Shown here: one piece after another, positions 1-11,906 of the stretch
Position numbering within the stretch: the stretch's first letter is position 1
How the letters are laid out: each line of letters begins with the position of its first letter
Assembly: GCF_024679245.1 (NCBI RefSeq)
Contig: NC_090178.1
Span: 43,448,072-43,512,071 of the forward strand
Reading direction: 5' to 3'
DNA length: 64,000 nt
Source of the DNA: Pseudorasbora parva
Taxonomy: Eukaryota; Chordata; Actinopteri; Cypriniformes; Gobionidae
Program-made: the position numbers and the translations under genes
Notes under the pieces: model-generated
Told to the model about the DNA's origin: nothing
Seen by the model: only the letters and a program-made list of their open reading frames with translations
Databases searched by the model: none

Positions 1-3000
1 ATTTTGTTGTAAATACTCTTTGTCCAGCAGGTGGCAGGTCAAGTTGGGAAAAGTCAGTCCTCTCCGTTTAACATGGGTGGTTTCAGCTCCGCCCCAACAT
101 CCTCCACTTCCTCTTCCTTTGCCCAGATGTGCGGAGCTTCTGCTTCAATGGCAAACGTATCAAGTTACCAACAAATAAACAGTCACACCAACCCCTCAAC
201 GAATGGATATGGTAAATATTTTGCAGCACATTTAGAAAAATAAACAGTTGTCCCTGTTCCAGCTCTCAGTTTTGCTCTTGTTCTTTGGTTTAGGTGACGT
301 TAGTCAGATGGGGGTGCAGTTCGGCTCCAGGCCAGCAGAGGGAGTTGCAGGGTGGCAGCAGTGGCAAAATCAGCCACACACGCAAGGCACTGCAGACACA
401 CACCCGCAGTCTCAAAACAACCAGCCAGAGATGTTTCCAGTGAGTAATGTTGCCAACCGTTCCTTACAATACAGAATCGTCCCGTATTTAAGGCATCAAT
501 GAAGCGTTACGTATGAACGGCATAGGGAACGCAGTTTGTCTCGTATTTTCAGGTATATGGGCTAAATTGAGAATTAATTATTTCTTCACAGCGCGTGGCT
601 TGTGCAAACAGCAAATCCCTTTCAATGTTCGCATTTTAATTTCAGCAAATCAGTTTGGGCGGATGCAAACAACGTGATTATTGTTCATGAGTCCAACATT
701 TAGCCATGCAAAAAAAGCATGTACTCTCCCTGAGGGAAGAAGAGCTGATCAAAAAGGGAAGTCGTCTTTAATAATACAGTTAAATAAAAAAATAAAAAAA
801 ATTATATTCAAGTATACATAAAATTAGTATTCAAACATTTAATTGAAAAATATGCATTTTCATTCATTTATACATGGTTTCAAGTGCCATTTAAAAAAAA
901 AAAATTATTGGCTGAAATTTCAAAGACGTTCAGTTATAGGTTTTAAATTGTATGCCATCTATGTATCTTCCTGACAAAAAAAAAAAGAAAAACATGAAAA
1001 TACATTTTCAAGTTTTTCATTTTGAATAGAGGTTGATAATATTTAGTGGTGATTTTGATTATAATTTGCATGATTTTTTTAGAGAGACAAGGCCCCTTCA
1101 CTCCAAGAACAATAATGAAAACTAACTGTATTAGTGTCCACACTAGTGGACAATAATGGTGTAATGGATCATAAAACTCACGGCTCGGATCACATCACGG
1201 ATAAACTGCGATCCGTTGCACCCCTAGTGGACAATATTGTTTTTATGATAAACACAAGCTCACAACCCCAACATTTTGATCACTATTTCCATTTCACATC
1301 CTATTGAAATAAGCATTAATTTTGTTGTGGTGGCGCGCACATTGGTCATGTATATTAACGTTGAATAATGATTCATGTTAAGCCGGGTGCACACTGTGCG
1401 ATTTTGCCCACGATTTGGCCGTCTGAGACAAATTTAGCAAATCCTAAAAGATTCCTCAGATCCTAGGCTAAAATCTGACGTCTTTGGTCGTTAGTTTGAC
1501 ATGTTCACCGGCAGCCGATTAATGAGCGCTGCGATCAAATTTGACCTCAGACGAAATTCTGGCAGTGTCAGAAGATTTGGCACACAATCCTGCAGTGTGA
1601 CTTCTACGACGACAGTCAAATATCTTGGTTTTTCAAGACAAACTATGACCAAAACGAGAGCTAGAGATTTCTTTTCGGCCAGCATTTCAGTCCCGTGTGT
1701 AATGCAGCTCACTGTCACCAAACACGTCATTCATTGATGATATAAAGCTCCGGACAAAATTTTTCTTGAGCTCGTCCCTTTTTAGCGCGGCTTGACTATT
1801 GTACAGTCTGACATTAATGCCAACTGCGATCTTACAGTGTGACATGGCTTACATCGGGGATCATGTTTGTACAGTCTGACAAGGGACATTCGCAAAGGAT
1901 TTAGAAAAATTGCACAGTGTGCAGGACCCATTAGTTGCCAAACAGACGATTAAGAATAAAGGGGGTTGCGCATAAGCACAGTTGTTTAAAATCCTGCACC
2001 GCCATTCAATTTTAATTTCTCAAAACACTGTTAACTTTCGCGCTAGGCTGGAAGAGTGTGTAGCTATAGACTTCTATATAGCCATGTTTGTTTCTTTCTG
2101 TGTTAAGTCTGTTTATGGAAAGATGGTCTGACTAACTTTTAGTTTTAACATGCTTTAATCTATTTATACAGTGAAGATTATGCAATGTTATTTTACATGT
2201 GGTTAGTCAATTTCTGTACTTGAACCATAAAGCACTTTATTCTCACTTTATGGCCGACTGTTCACTAATAGTCAAAATAATGTTTTACATTTACGTACTA
2301 GTAGTTTTTGCTGTGGAATATCAGTTGGAATCAAAAACTGTGAAATTTTACTGGTATCTACAATTTCAGTAGATTTCTTATTTATTAGAATACAATGTTA
2401 CATCGGTCAAAACAAAATGAAAACAAATAATTATTACACATGCCATTTTTCCCGGTCAATGGACCCCCTAAAGTAACCTTGGTCAGCCCGTGTATTAAAG
2501 TCTAGTGGACCGCCTCTGCACATGCTGAGTTTTGTCGTCTGCCAGCTCTTTAAAGCAGGATGGATTCGGATTGGCTCTCAATGTTTTGATAGGTCATCAG
2601 CTGGAAATTTGTGAAAGTGATTCAGATGATAGTCATGTTTCGTTGTGGTATATGGGGGCCTTTACATGGCTCATTTATTTGTACAGTTCATAAAAAGCTT
2701 AGATATATCACAAGAGTCACATGAAATGCTGGTATGATAATTTGGTGCCGTTTTTGAAGCGCAGTGGCACTGATCCCCATTCACTTTCATTGTACGTATA
2801 AGAGCAGCATGAACTTTCTGCTAAATGTCATCTTTTGTGTTCCACTGAACACAAAAGGTTTGGACCGACATGAGAGAGTAAATGACTGGATTATCATTCT
2901 GCATGGTTTATTCCTTTAACATCCGTCTTTTTCCTCTTCTTCAGGATGTGCTCTCCTTGTTGGATCAGACCGGCAGCTTTGGGAATGATGACTTTGGAGA

Positions 3001-3031
3001 GATACCCATGTTTCCTCCTTTCCCAGAGTGA
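1..3031 (+). CDS. arnt: arnt, last three coding exons (3' end of gene)
   Basis: Coding exons are 31-211 (or from 28), 294-439 and 2945-3031, all with GT/AG borders; TGA at 3029-3031. They give 137 C-terminal residues. The sequence is Gln/Ser/Asn rich, with FAQMCGASASMANVSSYQQ in the first exon and GWQQWQNQ in the second, and ends DVLSLLDQTGSFGNDDF followed by MFPPFPE. This is the transactivation tail of ARNT (HIF-1beta), the bHLH-PAS partner of AHR and HIF-alpha in the nucleus; human ARNT also ends in MFPPFSE. The bHLH and PAS domains lie left of the window. The first acceptor reads CAGCAG, a NAGNAG tandem site that could add one Gln. ARNT2 is the alternative, but its C-terminus differs as far as I recall. 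Confidence 0.9.
440..2944 (+). other. arnt last intron, with one MITE-like repeat
   Basis: The intron is 2.5 kb and AT-rich with no supported exon. At about 1384-1931 it holds a repeat with inverted ends (GGGTGCACACTGTGCGATTTT on the left, and the reverse complement of AATTGCACAGTGTGCAGGAC on the right). The 78-79-residue ORFs inside it on both strands are shadows of this repeat. A second common fish repeat lies near 2750-2915. Confidence 0.5.
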
Positions 3032-4873
3032 TTCCACTTTTCTGTTAGTTCCTTCACTCACTGTTGCTCTCTCTTATGTGCCATTTCTTACTCTTTTAAC
3101 CAAATGGACGGCAGGATCGGACTGAATGGAGGCACAGGGGATCTAGAGAAAGAGAGAGGGGTGCATTGTGAGAATGGAAGTTATAAGCCATAATGTGAGG
3201 ATACAGGAGGGAGACGGAGCCAGTGTAGCGCACAGACAGACAGAGACGGGCGTTGTTGAAATGTGTTCACTTTGAAACCACGCACAATTGCACACTTCTA
3301 GCACAAGCGGTCCCACACTGTCTCTGCCGTACACGCACATGCTTTGATATTTGAGTTGGCAATGAGGAGGGTAAGTTTACCCTATAAACACACACACACG
3401 CACGCACAAAGGCAGTCTCGTCTGTCTGTCTCTGACTGTGATTGTGTACCGATTGCACTGCCTCTTTTCTAACGCCATGTGACATTTTGATCCCGAGGAT
3501 AAAAGGTGTCAGAACGTCACACAGAAATACGTCCAAATGTGTTGGTCGGGTTCGTTGTTGTCTGTAAAGCAGAAGCTGTGGCGTGGGTATTTTGTTTCTT
3601 GTTTTTAAGAGCTGCTTTTTTTGAAGAATAGGCTTCCTTTCAGTTGATGACTTGGGATTTGATTTGAATTGGTCTAACGGGATGTTGAATTAGAAAGACC
3701 GGAAGATTAAATCCATTTACTCGAACTCATGCAGGTTTGAACAACTTGAGGTTGTCTTCTGCTGAACATATAAGAAAATATTTTCAATGTTGGTAAGCAG
3801 ACAGTAGATGACATTGACTTTCATAGTGTATATGTAAATAAATATATTTTTTTCATACGATGGAATTTTGTCTGGTTCAACCATTTGGTTACCAACATCC
3901 TTAAGATATCTTTTGTGTTCAGCAAAAAAAGAAACTGGAACAATATGAGGGTGAGTAAATGACGATAATGTTCATTTTTGGGTGAACTGTCCCTTTCAAT
4001 CTCTACACACATTGATTCTTACACAACAACGTATGATCAGAACATTACTTGATTGTGTTTCTAGGTAATTCAAACTGCAAATGCGTTGCATTTTAAATGC
4101 TACTTCTATTCTGCATCCTGTTAGCTAGCTCGAGTCAGATCGCTCTTTTAAAAGTCATGGTGTTGGTGCAGTATAACAGACGCTGATGCAGTAAACGCCT
4201 CGCAGATGTCTTCTCTCCCGCGTGTTTGGTCTGTGTCGACGAGGTTTCACTCAGGCGTGTTTTTGTAAATGCAATGAAAGATTCAACTCAAGCAATAATG
4301 AGCAGGGTCTGTGTCCTTCTAAGCCATCTTTATTGCTATCCTAAGTATTGTTATCATAATGTCTTGTTTTAATGTAGAAAAGAAGAACCCTATCATGCTT
4401 CATCTGGACTGTCCATGTTTTGCTGTTGGGCTCCATTTCTTCATGTGCTCATTTGGAAGTTGATATTCTGAATTGGTTCTATAGAAATACTCCAGAACTA
4501 TTATTGGCAGTTTTGATTATGTAATTGTTCATTTTCTTCTTTGTAATTAAATGTTTGCTTTTGAATGTGGGTGTTTTTAGTGCTTTTGCGCATCAAATCA
4601 GAAAACTCATGTCACTTTTTTTTTCTTCCTCAGAAATGAAAGGGTCATGTTAGAAATCATTCTTTTATCAAGATTTTCACAAAGTTGTGTACAACATATA
4701 GAAATATAATATGTATATGAAATATTAAAGTAAACTGTTTGGGTTTTTGTATTAAAATGGTATTATCACAAAAAAAAAATCTTTGTTGAAATCTTTGTTG
4801 AGACTTGTCAAAGATTTGAACTCTTTGACAAGTCTCTACGAGCAGTACAGTCACCTTTTTAAATTACTGACCT
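3032..4873 (+). other. arnt 3' UTR and downstream sequence
   Basis: No gene is seen. There are short CA- and GA-rich stretches at 3380-3440 and a dispersed fish repeat at about 3733-4005 (contains TTTTGGGTGAACTGTCCCTTT). An ATTAAA near 4545 is a possible polyadenylation signal, but the transcript end is not determined. Confidence 0.4.
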
Positions 4874-4877
4874 TTAA

Positions 4878-5303
4878 AGCTACACTGTGTAACTTTTTTA
4901 GTTTATTCTTAGCTAAAAACACTTAGTTCTTACAAAAATATAAGTGCTCATTAATGTATATTTACTTCTGTCAAGTTATAAAGTATTCTTGTAAGTTTAC
5001 AATATGCCATTGAAAATACATAAGTGTGAGGGGTTTGAATGCTGGTCGCCATGTTGCCCCTCCATCTTGAAAGTACATTAGCCAAAGAGGGACATACCCG
5101 TAAATTCAAGCTTCGCCTTTCGCGTTTTAACACTCGATGGCACTCATTGACAAGGTCGAACTGGAAGCCATGTTAATCTTGGACTAAATCGGCCACCGTA
5201 GGAGTTAAAACGAAATTGGAATTGAGAGGAACAGAAACGTATTCACTGGATGGTCATATACCTTTACACTGCTAGATGGGGGAAAATATCACACAGTGTA
5301 GCT
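4878..5303. mobile_element. TTAA-flanked MITE, 426 bp
   Basis: TTAA occurs at 4874-4877 and 5304-5307. The ends are inverted: AGCTACACTGTGTAAC on the left, and GTTACA-like sequence ending ACACAGTGTAGCT on the right. No coding capacity. The TTAA target fits piggyBac-type or Kolobok-type elements. Confidence 0.8.
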
Positions 5304-5618
5304 TTAAAATCAGTCTTTTTCTGGTAGCAACTGTTAGCCTAGAAATCTAGACGCACCCTAGCGGCAGCAAATCTAATCTGCCACGAGTGTCGTCTAGCAA
5401 CTCTCAATACCCTTCTGAGCTGTAAACACCAAACTCTGTTCGGGCCAATCACATCGTGTATAGAGTCGTGGGGGGGCCATAATGACGACGGCCGAGTTGC
5501 GTTTGCGTGCTTCTAGTAAACACAGAAACTGGCGAACGGCGGTCTTTCAAATCAGCTCTGACCGTGACTCTGGAAGACTTGAGTTAAGCTTTTCTCCGAG
5601 AAAAGAACAAAAAAGAAC

Positions 5619-7179
5619 TAGCCTGACGTGGTCATACTCAATTCTAGTCAGAATTAGTGTTGTCACGATACCAAAATTATGACTTCGATACGATATCAGA
5701 CTAAAATATCGATATATCGATATTAAATCGATACCACAGTAAAAAAAAAAAAATAAATAAATAAGATAAGATGCTTAATATGACAACAGAACTTATTATT
5801 CATTGTTATTTTTTACTAAAAATTCATGTGGCCAGCATGTTCCTTAGGGTTGGGCATCATTTTGATTTGAACAATTATTGATCAATTGATCAATTACTAT
5901 TAAAATTATCTCACAAATTTTTGCCATCTCAATGTATTTTTTACAATAGGGTAATTGTGTTGCAATAGCTTACACACAGCACAAGAAAGCTTGATTTCGA
6001 ATGGTAAATTCAATTTAAAAAGACGAGAAAACAGTAATAAAATAAGAACAAATAAACAGATTACAAACAATAGCACAAATAAATGCAATAGAATAGAAGA
6101 TAAAAATTAAAAAGACTGCTTTATGTTTTCAGGTAGGTCTAACATTCAGATAAGAAACTGAATTTAAAAAATGCATAGTAATTACATTTAAAACAACATT
6201 GGATAATGTTCTTTGTAAAAAATTCAATAGCGTACAGATGAAACTATTAAAGTTACACAAGTTGATCAGTCAAGAGCAGTTGATCGTGTCTTTTTGTAGT
6301 TTGAATAGCAAATGACTGCGGTCCCTTTAAGACTAACAGACGCATGGATCCACACTGTTCCTGTTACTCGTTCTTCCTGAACTGTTTGCGACTGTGTTTA
6401 CGTTAATACTCTTCCAGATGTGCACTGATAATTCTTTGAGTGTATTTGACCAATAATATGCTGGAAAAGGAAGCAAATGTTTGCACTTGTATCATGTCAG
6501 AGGCGGCTTTATTAGGGTAGGCTATGTGTGTGTGCGCTTCAGATGTGGAGCACGAAATCTGCGGGCATTAGTAGGCTAGAATTAATTTATGTGCAATCCC
6601 GCGCGAAATTCAGACCGATCACACACTAACACTAACACACTGTCATGAGGAAAAAGTTCAGCAGAACGCGCGTTCGCCGTGCTCAGAGGTTAACCGGGCT
6701 GAGTGAGAATATGCCGGTGTGTGTCAGCTCGCTGACGGTCGGAGAGGAGAGCGCAGCTAATATCGATACTGTAAAAACTGAGAATCGTATCGTTTCAGAT
6801 ATTCCAGTATCGATATATATCGAAATATCGATATTTTTGACAACACTAGTCAGAATATGAGTCTGGAACTGCTCCATTGGGCTGTGATTATGGGGCGCGT
6901 TTCAACCGAACCAGGAAAGACCTCAATTGGATAGACCTACAACCAATCAGAGCAACGAAGCGACGCATTGTCAAATGTCAAAAGAGTTCAACTGCACTGT
7001 GCCAAATCTGCATTTTTTTTTCTGCGGGTTGTTTTCTATGTCTGTGGGTTGAAGCGACTATTATGTGATATATAGACCCATGAATGCGAGTTTTAGTAGG
7101 CAACCTTGCCAAAATAACACACATTTTACCCCCAAACACCATTTTTCCCCCAGAGAAAGTTCGGCTGGCATCCAGGCTA
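5619..7179. mobile_element. Element B (TAGCCTGACGTGG...CATCCAGGCTA), interrupted by a hAT element
   Basis: Left flank AAAAAGAAC (5610-5618) and right flank ACAAAGAAC (7180-7188) form a 9-bp target duplication with one mismatch. The uninterrupted family A copy near 50.8 kb shows the single-copy target. Other B copies are 55064-55839, 31963-32504 (inverted) and partial copies at 44.69 and 44.78 kb. The 8-9 bp duplication with short ends beginning TAGCCT leaves the superfamily open. Confidence 0.75.
5655..6848. mobile_element. hAT-type element, 1.19 kb, non-autonomous
   Basis: An exact 8-bp duplication GTCAGAAT lies at 5647-5654 and 6849-6856. Terminal inverted repeats start TAGTGTTGTCA on both sides and continue into ATCGATA-rich subterminal repeats. 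No transposase reading frame is present. Relatives lie at 8036 (left end only) and about 19790-20502 (right end only). Confidence 0.9.
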
Positions 7180-7208
7180 ACAAAGAACAGCACTGAAGTA
7201 ATTCTTAA

Positions 7209-7567
7209 AGGTCCACTGAAATCAAAATGTAAGTTTTTTAGCTTTTAGTATGACTGTGTTAGCCTTAAAGTTATGAATATGCTGGTATGTTCCAAAACTT
7301 GCATTTAGGAGATATAAGAATTCAAAGTTCACGTTAAAATGAATATATATAAGCATTCAAATTTCCGTTAAAACAAATATTCACCTTCTCGTCAAATCTG
7401 ATATCCAATCAAATGCTCTCTAGAATCTAAAGCCTGCCCCCTATTAACGAAACACTATTGGCTGTTTCAAAAAGGGGGAGGAGCTGCTAATAGCTGGAGC
7501 CGTTTCAGGGAAAATTACGTCAACACATTGAATAATGCGGCGCGTTTCAAGGCACTTCAGTGGACCT
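7209..7567. mobile_element. TTAA-flanked MITE, 359 bp
   Basis: TTAA at 7205-7208 and 7568-7571. Inverted ends AGGTCCACTGAA and TTCAGTGGACCT. The family A copy at 50578-51093 has one TTAA at the same place (reverse strand ATTCTTAAGAAGGGAAG), which is an empty site. A longer relative occupies about 8965-9630. Confidence 0.9.
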
Positions 7568-7788
7568 TTAAAAAGGGAAGATGTGTTCGGAGTTTAGCCG
7601 ATACGACGAATGTTTAATCTGTCAGCGAGCTCTGTTTCACCGTCGTTGCTTTGGTTGGTTGTAGCGCTATCCTATCGCGTGCAGAGGGAGTTTGAAAGAC
7701 AACCGTTTATCCCGCCCCTCAGATTGAGCCCTGTTTATGGTGAGTTTCCAGACCACACATCTTGATGTGGGTCTGGCTTGTCAGGCTA

Positions 7789-10379
7789 CATACTTGGGTC
7801 TTCAGCCAAAGTTTAAATCTGGTCTAGCTAGCGCACTTCCCATATTTACGCATTAGGTCAGTGGGCGGAGATTAGGAGGTCTTTGTGGCTGTTTGATCAC
7901 ATTTGACCACATGAGCGTTTAAACTACAAAACCAATCCAGTTAAATGTGTTTTTGACTACCTCGAAGTGGACAAGCTCAAAGCGTTTTAGACCCTGTTTA
8001 CGCCTGTATTTAGCGTCATCCGCTTGTGATCCGATTAGTGTTGTCACGATACCAAAATTAAGACTTTGATACGATACCAGACTAAAATACCTCGATACCG
8101 ATACTAAATCGATACCACGGAAAAAAACAAAAACAGATAATATGAATAACATGACAACAGAACGTATTCAATCATGTTATCATTCACTAACCTTTCACTT
8201 CTGAACAGTTTGGGATGACCAAAATCTTATTTCATGATACGAGTAATTTAATATTTTTTAAATGTAATTTTATAATTATAATAGATTTTTAATTGTGTTT
8301 TTATTTTTAAAAATAAGCAAGAAATGCAAATTACAAACAATATGACAAAAACAGTGCTTTATTTTTCAGCTACATTAGGTCTATTTAAAGAAAGAAATGT
8401 AATAATCAAATATAAAACTGCTTACTTAGTTTCCACTCTATAATTTAACTATACATTGATTCTTAATAAATATATTTTAGTTATTTAGCCAAGCATGTGT
8501 TGTTTTTCTATTTGCCATTGTTTTCATTAACATTATTCACACAGTATATTAGGTCCGGCTTAAGACCTGCACGGGTCTCACCTGTATACGCTCACTAAAG
8601 ACATATCCGACTGCGTTTACCTGAATACTCGCCAGACCGTGCATTTTACATGTTTGACCATTCAAACCCAAACAATAATCCGCAAAAGAACTAAAGGGCG
8701 ACCGCATGTAGTCTGAAATGCGTGTGCGCGCACGCTTCAGGTCAGGGTCCGGTCACGTCCCGCGCCACGCTTTATTTTTCTTGCTTTCTTTCTCATGCGC
8801 TGCGCGTAAATATTAAACTCTTCTACTTCCAATGTTTACTGAACGGTGGAAGAAGAGCTCTGCACACGTTTAAAGTGGACCATCGAAATATAGTGTAACC
8901 CTTTTAAGAATTGATCACAAAGGTTCTTCAGGGAACCCAAAATTGTTCTTCTATGGCATCACTGTGAAGAAGGAATTTTTTTTAGCTTTTAGTATGACTG
9001 TATTAGTCTTAAAGTTATGAATACACTGGTGTGTTCCAAAACAATGACAAAACTGGCATTTAGGAGATAAGCGTTCAAAATTTACAGTCTCACTTCCGTT
9101 AAAAAAAAATCTCAGATTTTGGTGACATCATCGCAGACTTCACCTTCTCATCAAATCTTCTGTCCAATCAAAATGCTCCCTAGAATCTAAAGCCCGCCTC
9201 CTACACTGCTGAAGCTGCGGCTGAAATCAGTCAGTTGTTAACACACATTTACTCATTTCTACATGGTGAAAGGCACACAACACACTATATATGTGATAGG
9301 AAACATTCAGTGTAAATATGCTTTCAGTTGAGGTGAATGAAGTCTGTTTTCACGTTAGTTTCACGCACCGCAGCAGCGCACACACCCCAATGGTCTTAAT
9401 TTAGACGCGAGAGCAGCGCGGATCATATGCGCGAGTTGGCGCAGACAACAAAACATAGACCCAAACTGGCTTTACCAAACAGAAAGGCTCGAGTCAAACT
9501 GTATTATTAACGAAACGTTATTGGTTGTTTCAAAAAAGGGGAGGAGCTGCTAACAGCTGGAGCTGTTTCAGGGGAAATCACGTCAACACATTGAATAATG
9601 CGGCGCGTTCCAAAGCACTTCAGTGGGCCTTTAAGAGTGTAGTTCATGAATCAATCCCTCTAGATTTAAAACTTTCAGTGGCCGGTTACTCCATCGATCC
9701 ATGTCCTGACGCCACGTGTCATTTCTTGCGGTCTGAAATCTGTCAGTGTCCAGTCCTTCATCATTCTCAGCTCACCTGCTGCAGGAAACACATAAAGAGG
9801 AATCTAGTGTTTCTGACGCAGTCTAAAGGAGGCGTTTTAATCCCATATAAGGCCTGATTGTTACCAATCTCCTGTTTAACTATTCATTGGGGACACAGGT
9901 GCCAAGTGTTGGTGTGTATGTCTCTCAGACCAAAGGAAGACATGCTAATACCGGAGATAAGAGAACACGTATCCCTGACCAACGGCTGCGGGGTGAGCCA
10001 CCGACAGGATCAGCCATCACCATCCATCAAGGTATTTCTTTCAAATGTCTTCATTTTTCATTGGTCGCAAATTAAATTTCGAGATCAGAATTAATTGCAT
10101 ACCATTCAGCAGCTGGAATAACGCGTGTTATTAGGAAAAGTCCCCCAGACGGATGAAGAAAAGACTGTTTTGTGTGCTGGAATGTGAGACGCATCTGATA
10201 CAGAACTGACTAGCAACTGTTTTACACCAACAGAAGCACAACACGACCGACTAGGGTTGCTTTTGTCAGGAACAAGAGGGAATGTGTGTGCAGCGCTCAC
10301 ATTTGGACACTGTATTTAAAGAGGCATGAGCAAATCAGGCCCGTATCTTGGGAGTTTACCACTATAAATCATGTGTTTT
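7789..10379. repeat. Repeat-rich intergenic DNA between arnt and the cortexin gene
   Basis: A left end of the TAGTGTTGTCACG hAT family begins at 8036; its right end is not seen. From about 8965 to 9630 there is a longer relative of the 7209-7567 MITE, with its right end (CACTTCAGTGGGCCT then TTAA) intact and its left end altered. The 110-residue ORF at 9525 is read from this repeat and is not taken as a gene. From 9631 to 10379 there is nothing recognisable except a possible 5' UTR splice donor (CAAG then GTATTT) near 10031. Confidence 0.55.
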
Positions 10380-10423
10380 TCACTCAGTGAAGCTTTGACT
10401 TACTAGGAGTTGTTTCTTCAATC

Positions 10424-10609
10424 ATGGACCTTCCTCTTCCGATGTCTCGCCTGGACGTTGATGTGGATTTGGGCTTTGCGCTCTTCTTCTTGGTCCTGCT
10501 CTGTTTGTTTCTGCTGGCTACAATGGTGCGCTGTGCTCAGATGGTTCTGGATCCTTACAGCTCTGTTTCTGCATCCACCTATCAGGAAGAGCAAGTTATG
10601 GAGGGATGA
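10424..10609 (+). CDS. ctxnd2: Cortexin-domain protein, ctxnd2-like, 61 aa
   Basis: A single coding exon encodes a 61-residue single-pass membrane protein. Features in order: a short N-terminus with DVDLGFA, a strongly hydrophobic segment at about residues 17-36 (GFALFFLVLLCLFLLATMVR), then RCAQMVLDPYSS and an acidic tail ending EEQVMEG. The DVD, RCA and DPYS motifs characterise the cortexin-domain-containing family (CTXND1/CTXND2), whose molecular role is little known. A CAG just before position 10387 could be the acceptor of a 5' UTR intron. Its place next to arnt supports CTXND2, because CTXND1 sits near ARNT2 in human; this relies on my memory of human gene order. AATAAA near 11056 is a possible polyadenylation signal. 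Confidence 0.75.
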   Translation: MDLPLPMSRLDVDVDLGFALFFLVLLCLFLLATMVRCAQMVLDPYSSVSASTYQEEQVMEG

Positions 10610-11630
10610 AGGTTCGAGCAGGCAATCAATGGATGCATTCAACTTGTGATGGAGGAAAACTGGACTATAGCAAAGCTATACAAAGACAATCTAAACTTTC
10701 TCCAACCCTCTAACTCTTGGGTTTGTTCTTGGAGATCTGCGGGAAAAGGGATCTGAGAGGCCTTCTGCCAATCATAAAGCACAACTGAAACAAAACTGAT
10801 GCGGTTGGGTGACTCACTGAACAGTCTTTTATTTTTGGTTCAGTGAGTCTTAAGTGTATTAACTGTAGTGCCGTGAAACTCAAAACCAAAAGGATCTTAT
10901 TACACTTTTCCAAGTGATCACATGCCATTGTTGAAAATGTGAGCGTTCTTTACGTAACTACATTTGAAATACTTTGAGTTTGAGTAATTGTTTAAAATTA
11001 GTTCATATGCATATAGTGCATGCTTTCATTTAAGCTTGTTGAATAGCAGCAAAATAATAAAAATGTTTTTTAAAAGAAAGAAAATTGTTGTAAAGGTAAT
11101 GTGTTGTTCAGTATTTTAAGGAGAGCAGAGGTATTACTATGAATACAGTCTGTTCTTTTTTTTGTAATCAAAATTAAACTACACTATTATGATGCACATT
11201 TAATATGATACATTTTTGAAGAAAAGTACAGCAATTGGCACAAACGACTTTTGGATTAAAATATCCCAAAATCCACTAGAACAAGGTTCTATATTTTGTA
11301 GAAATCAGCTATTTTAACCAGTGTGACGGAGTGTCATTGCGTCGTCTGTCATCATATGCACACTACCCTTGATATCCGTTTTATTTTGTATAAACCATTA
11401 AAACACCAAAGACACTTTAATATACGGTGTTTACCAGACAGGTAAGCAACTGCTTTGATGCATTCATCCACAGAACACGAACATGGCATAATCAGAAAGA
11501 GCTTTATTTTCAGTAACAGTTATATAGCATTTTCTCCACCATACAAAATATATTACAATGAATTGCATTCCATTTAGCAACACAAGTCATCCAGCTTTTC
11601 TTAATATGATACAATATCGTTTTTGCTTAC
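10610..11630 (+). other. 3' UTR of the cortexin gene and intergenic DNA
   Basis: AT-rich, with no further coding sequence. Possible polyadenylation signals lie at about 11056. Beyond 11100 there is no recognisable feature until the THAP-gene remnant begins. Confidence 0.4.
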
Positions 11631-11906
11631 TGCAGTGTGCGACAAGTGTCTCGTATCAGGCACTGAGCGAGCGCACAGAGTAATGCGATCTGTGACGACT
11701 GTGCCAACCCTGAACCCAGCAGATTCCAGAAACCTCTCAAACCTTTCTCAAAGGACTTCCTACCACTTCATTATGAAGTGCTAAATTGAGATTTGAATCT
11801 TCTCTCAAAGACAGGCTAATGTTTTGAGATAGTAAAAACATTGGACATTTAGACTTTAATCCTGACAGTTCATAGATACGATATGAAACCAGGGCTCCAG
11901 ACTGCC

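Larger units (their letters stand above)
5335..7788. mobile_element. Composite repeat A (TAGCCT...AGGCTA), carrying three nested insertions
   Basis: Begins TAGCCTAGAAATCTAGACGC and ends GGCTTGTCAGGCTA. The same family lies inverted and uninterrupted at 50578-51093. Inside this copy are element B (5619-7179), a hAT element within B (5655-6848), and a TTAA MITE (7209-7567). Without them the core is about 500 bp, matching the other copy. A conserved stretch (5482-5610 here, 50820-50940 there) reads SKHRNWRTAVF and DRDSGRL in both copies. No flanking duplication was found for this copy, so one border may have been lost. Confidence 0.75.

Noticed and set aside
9525..9857. 110-codon plus-strand ORF
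   Set aside because: Its first third is the right end of a TTAA MITE relative; the rest has no similarity I can name and no splice support.
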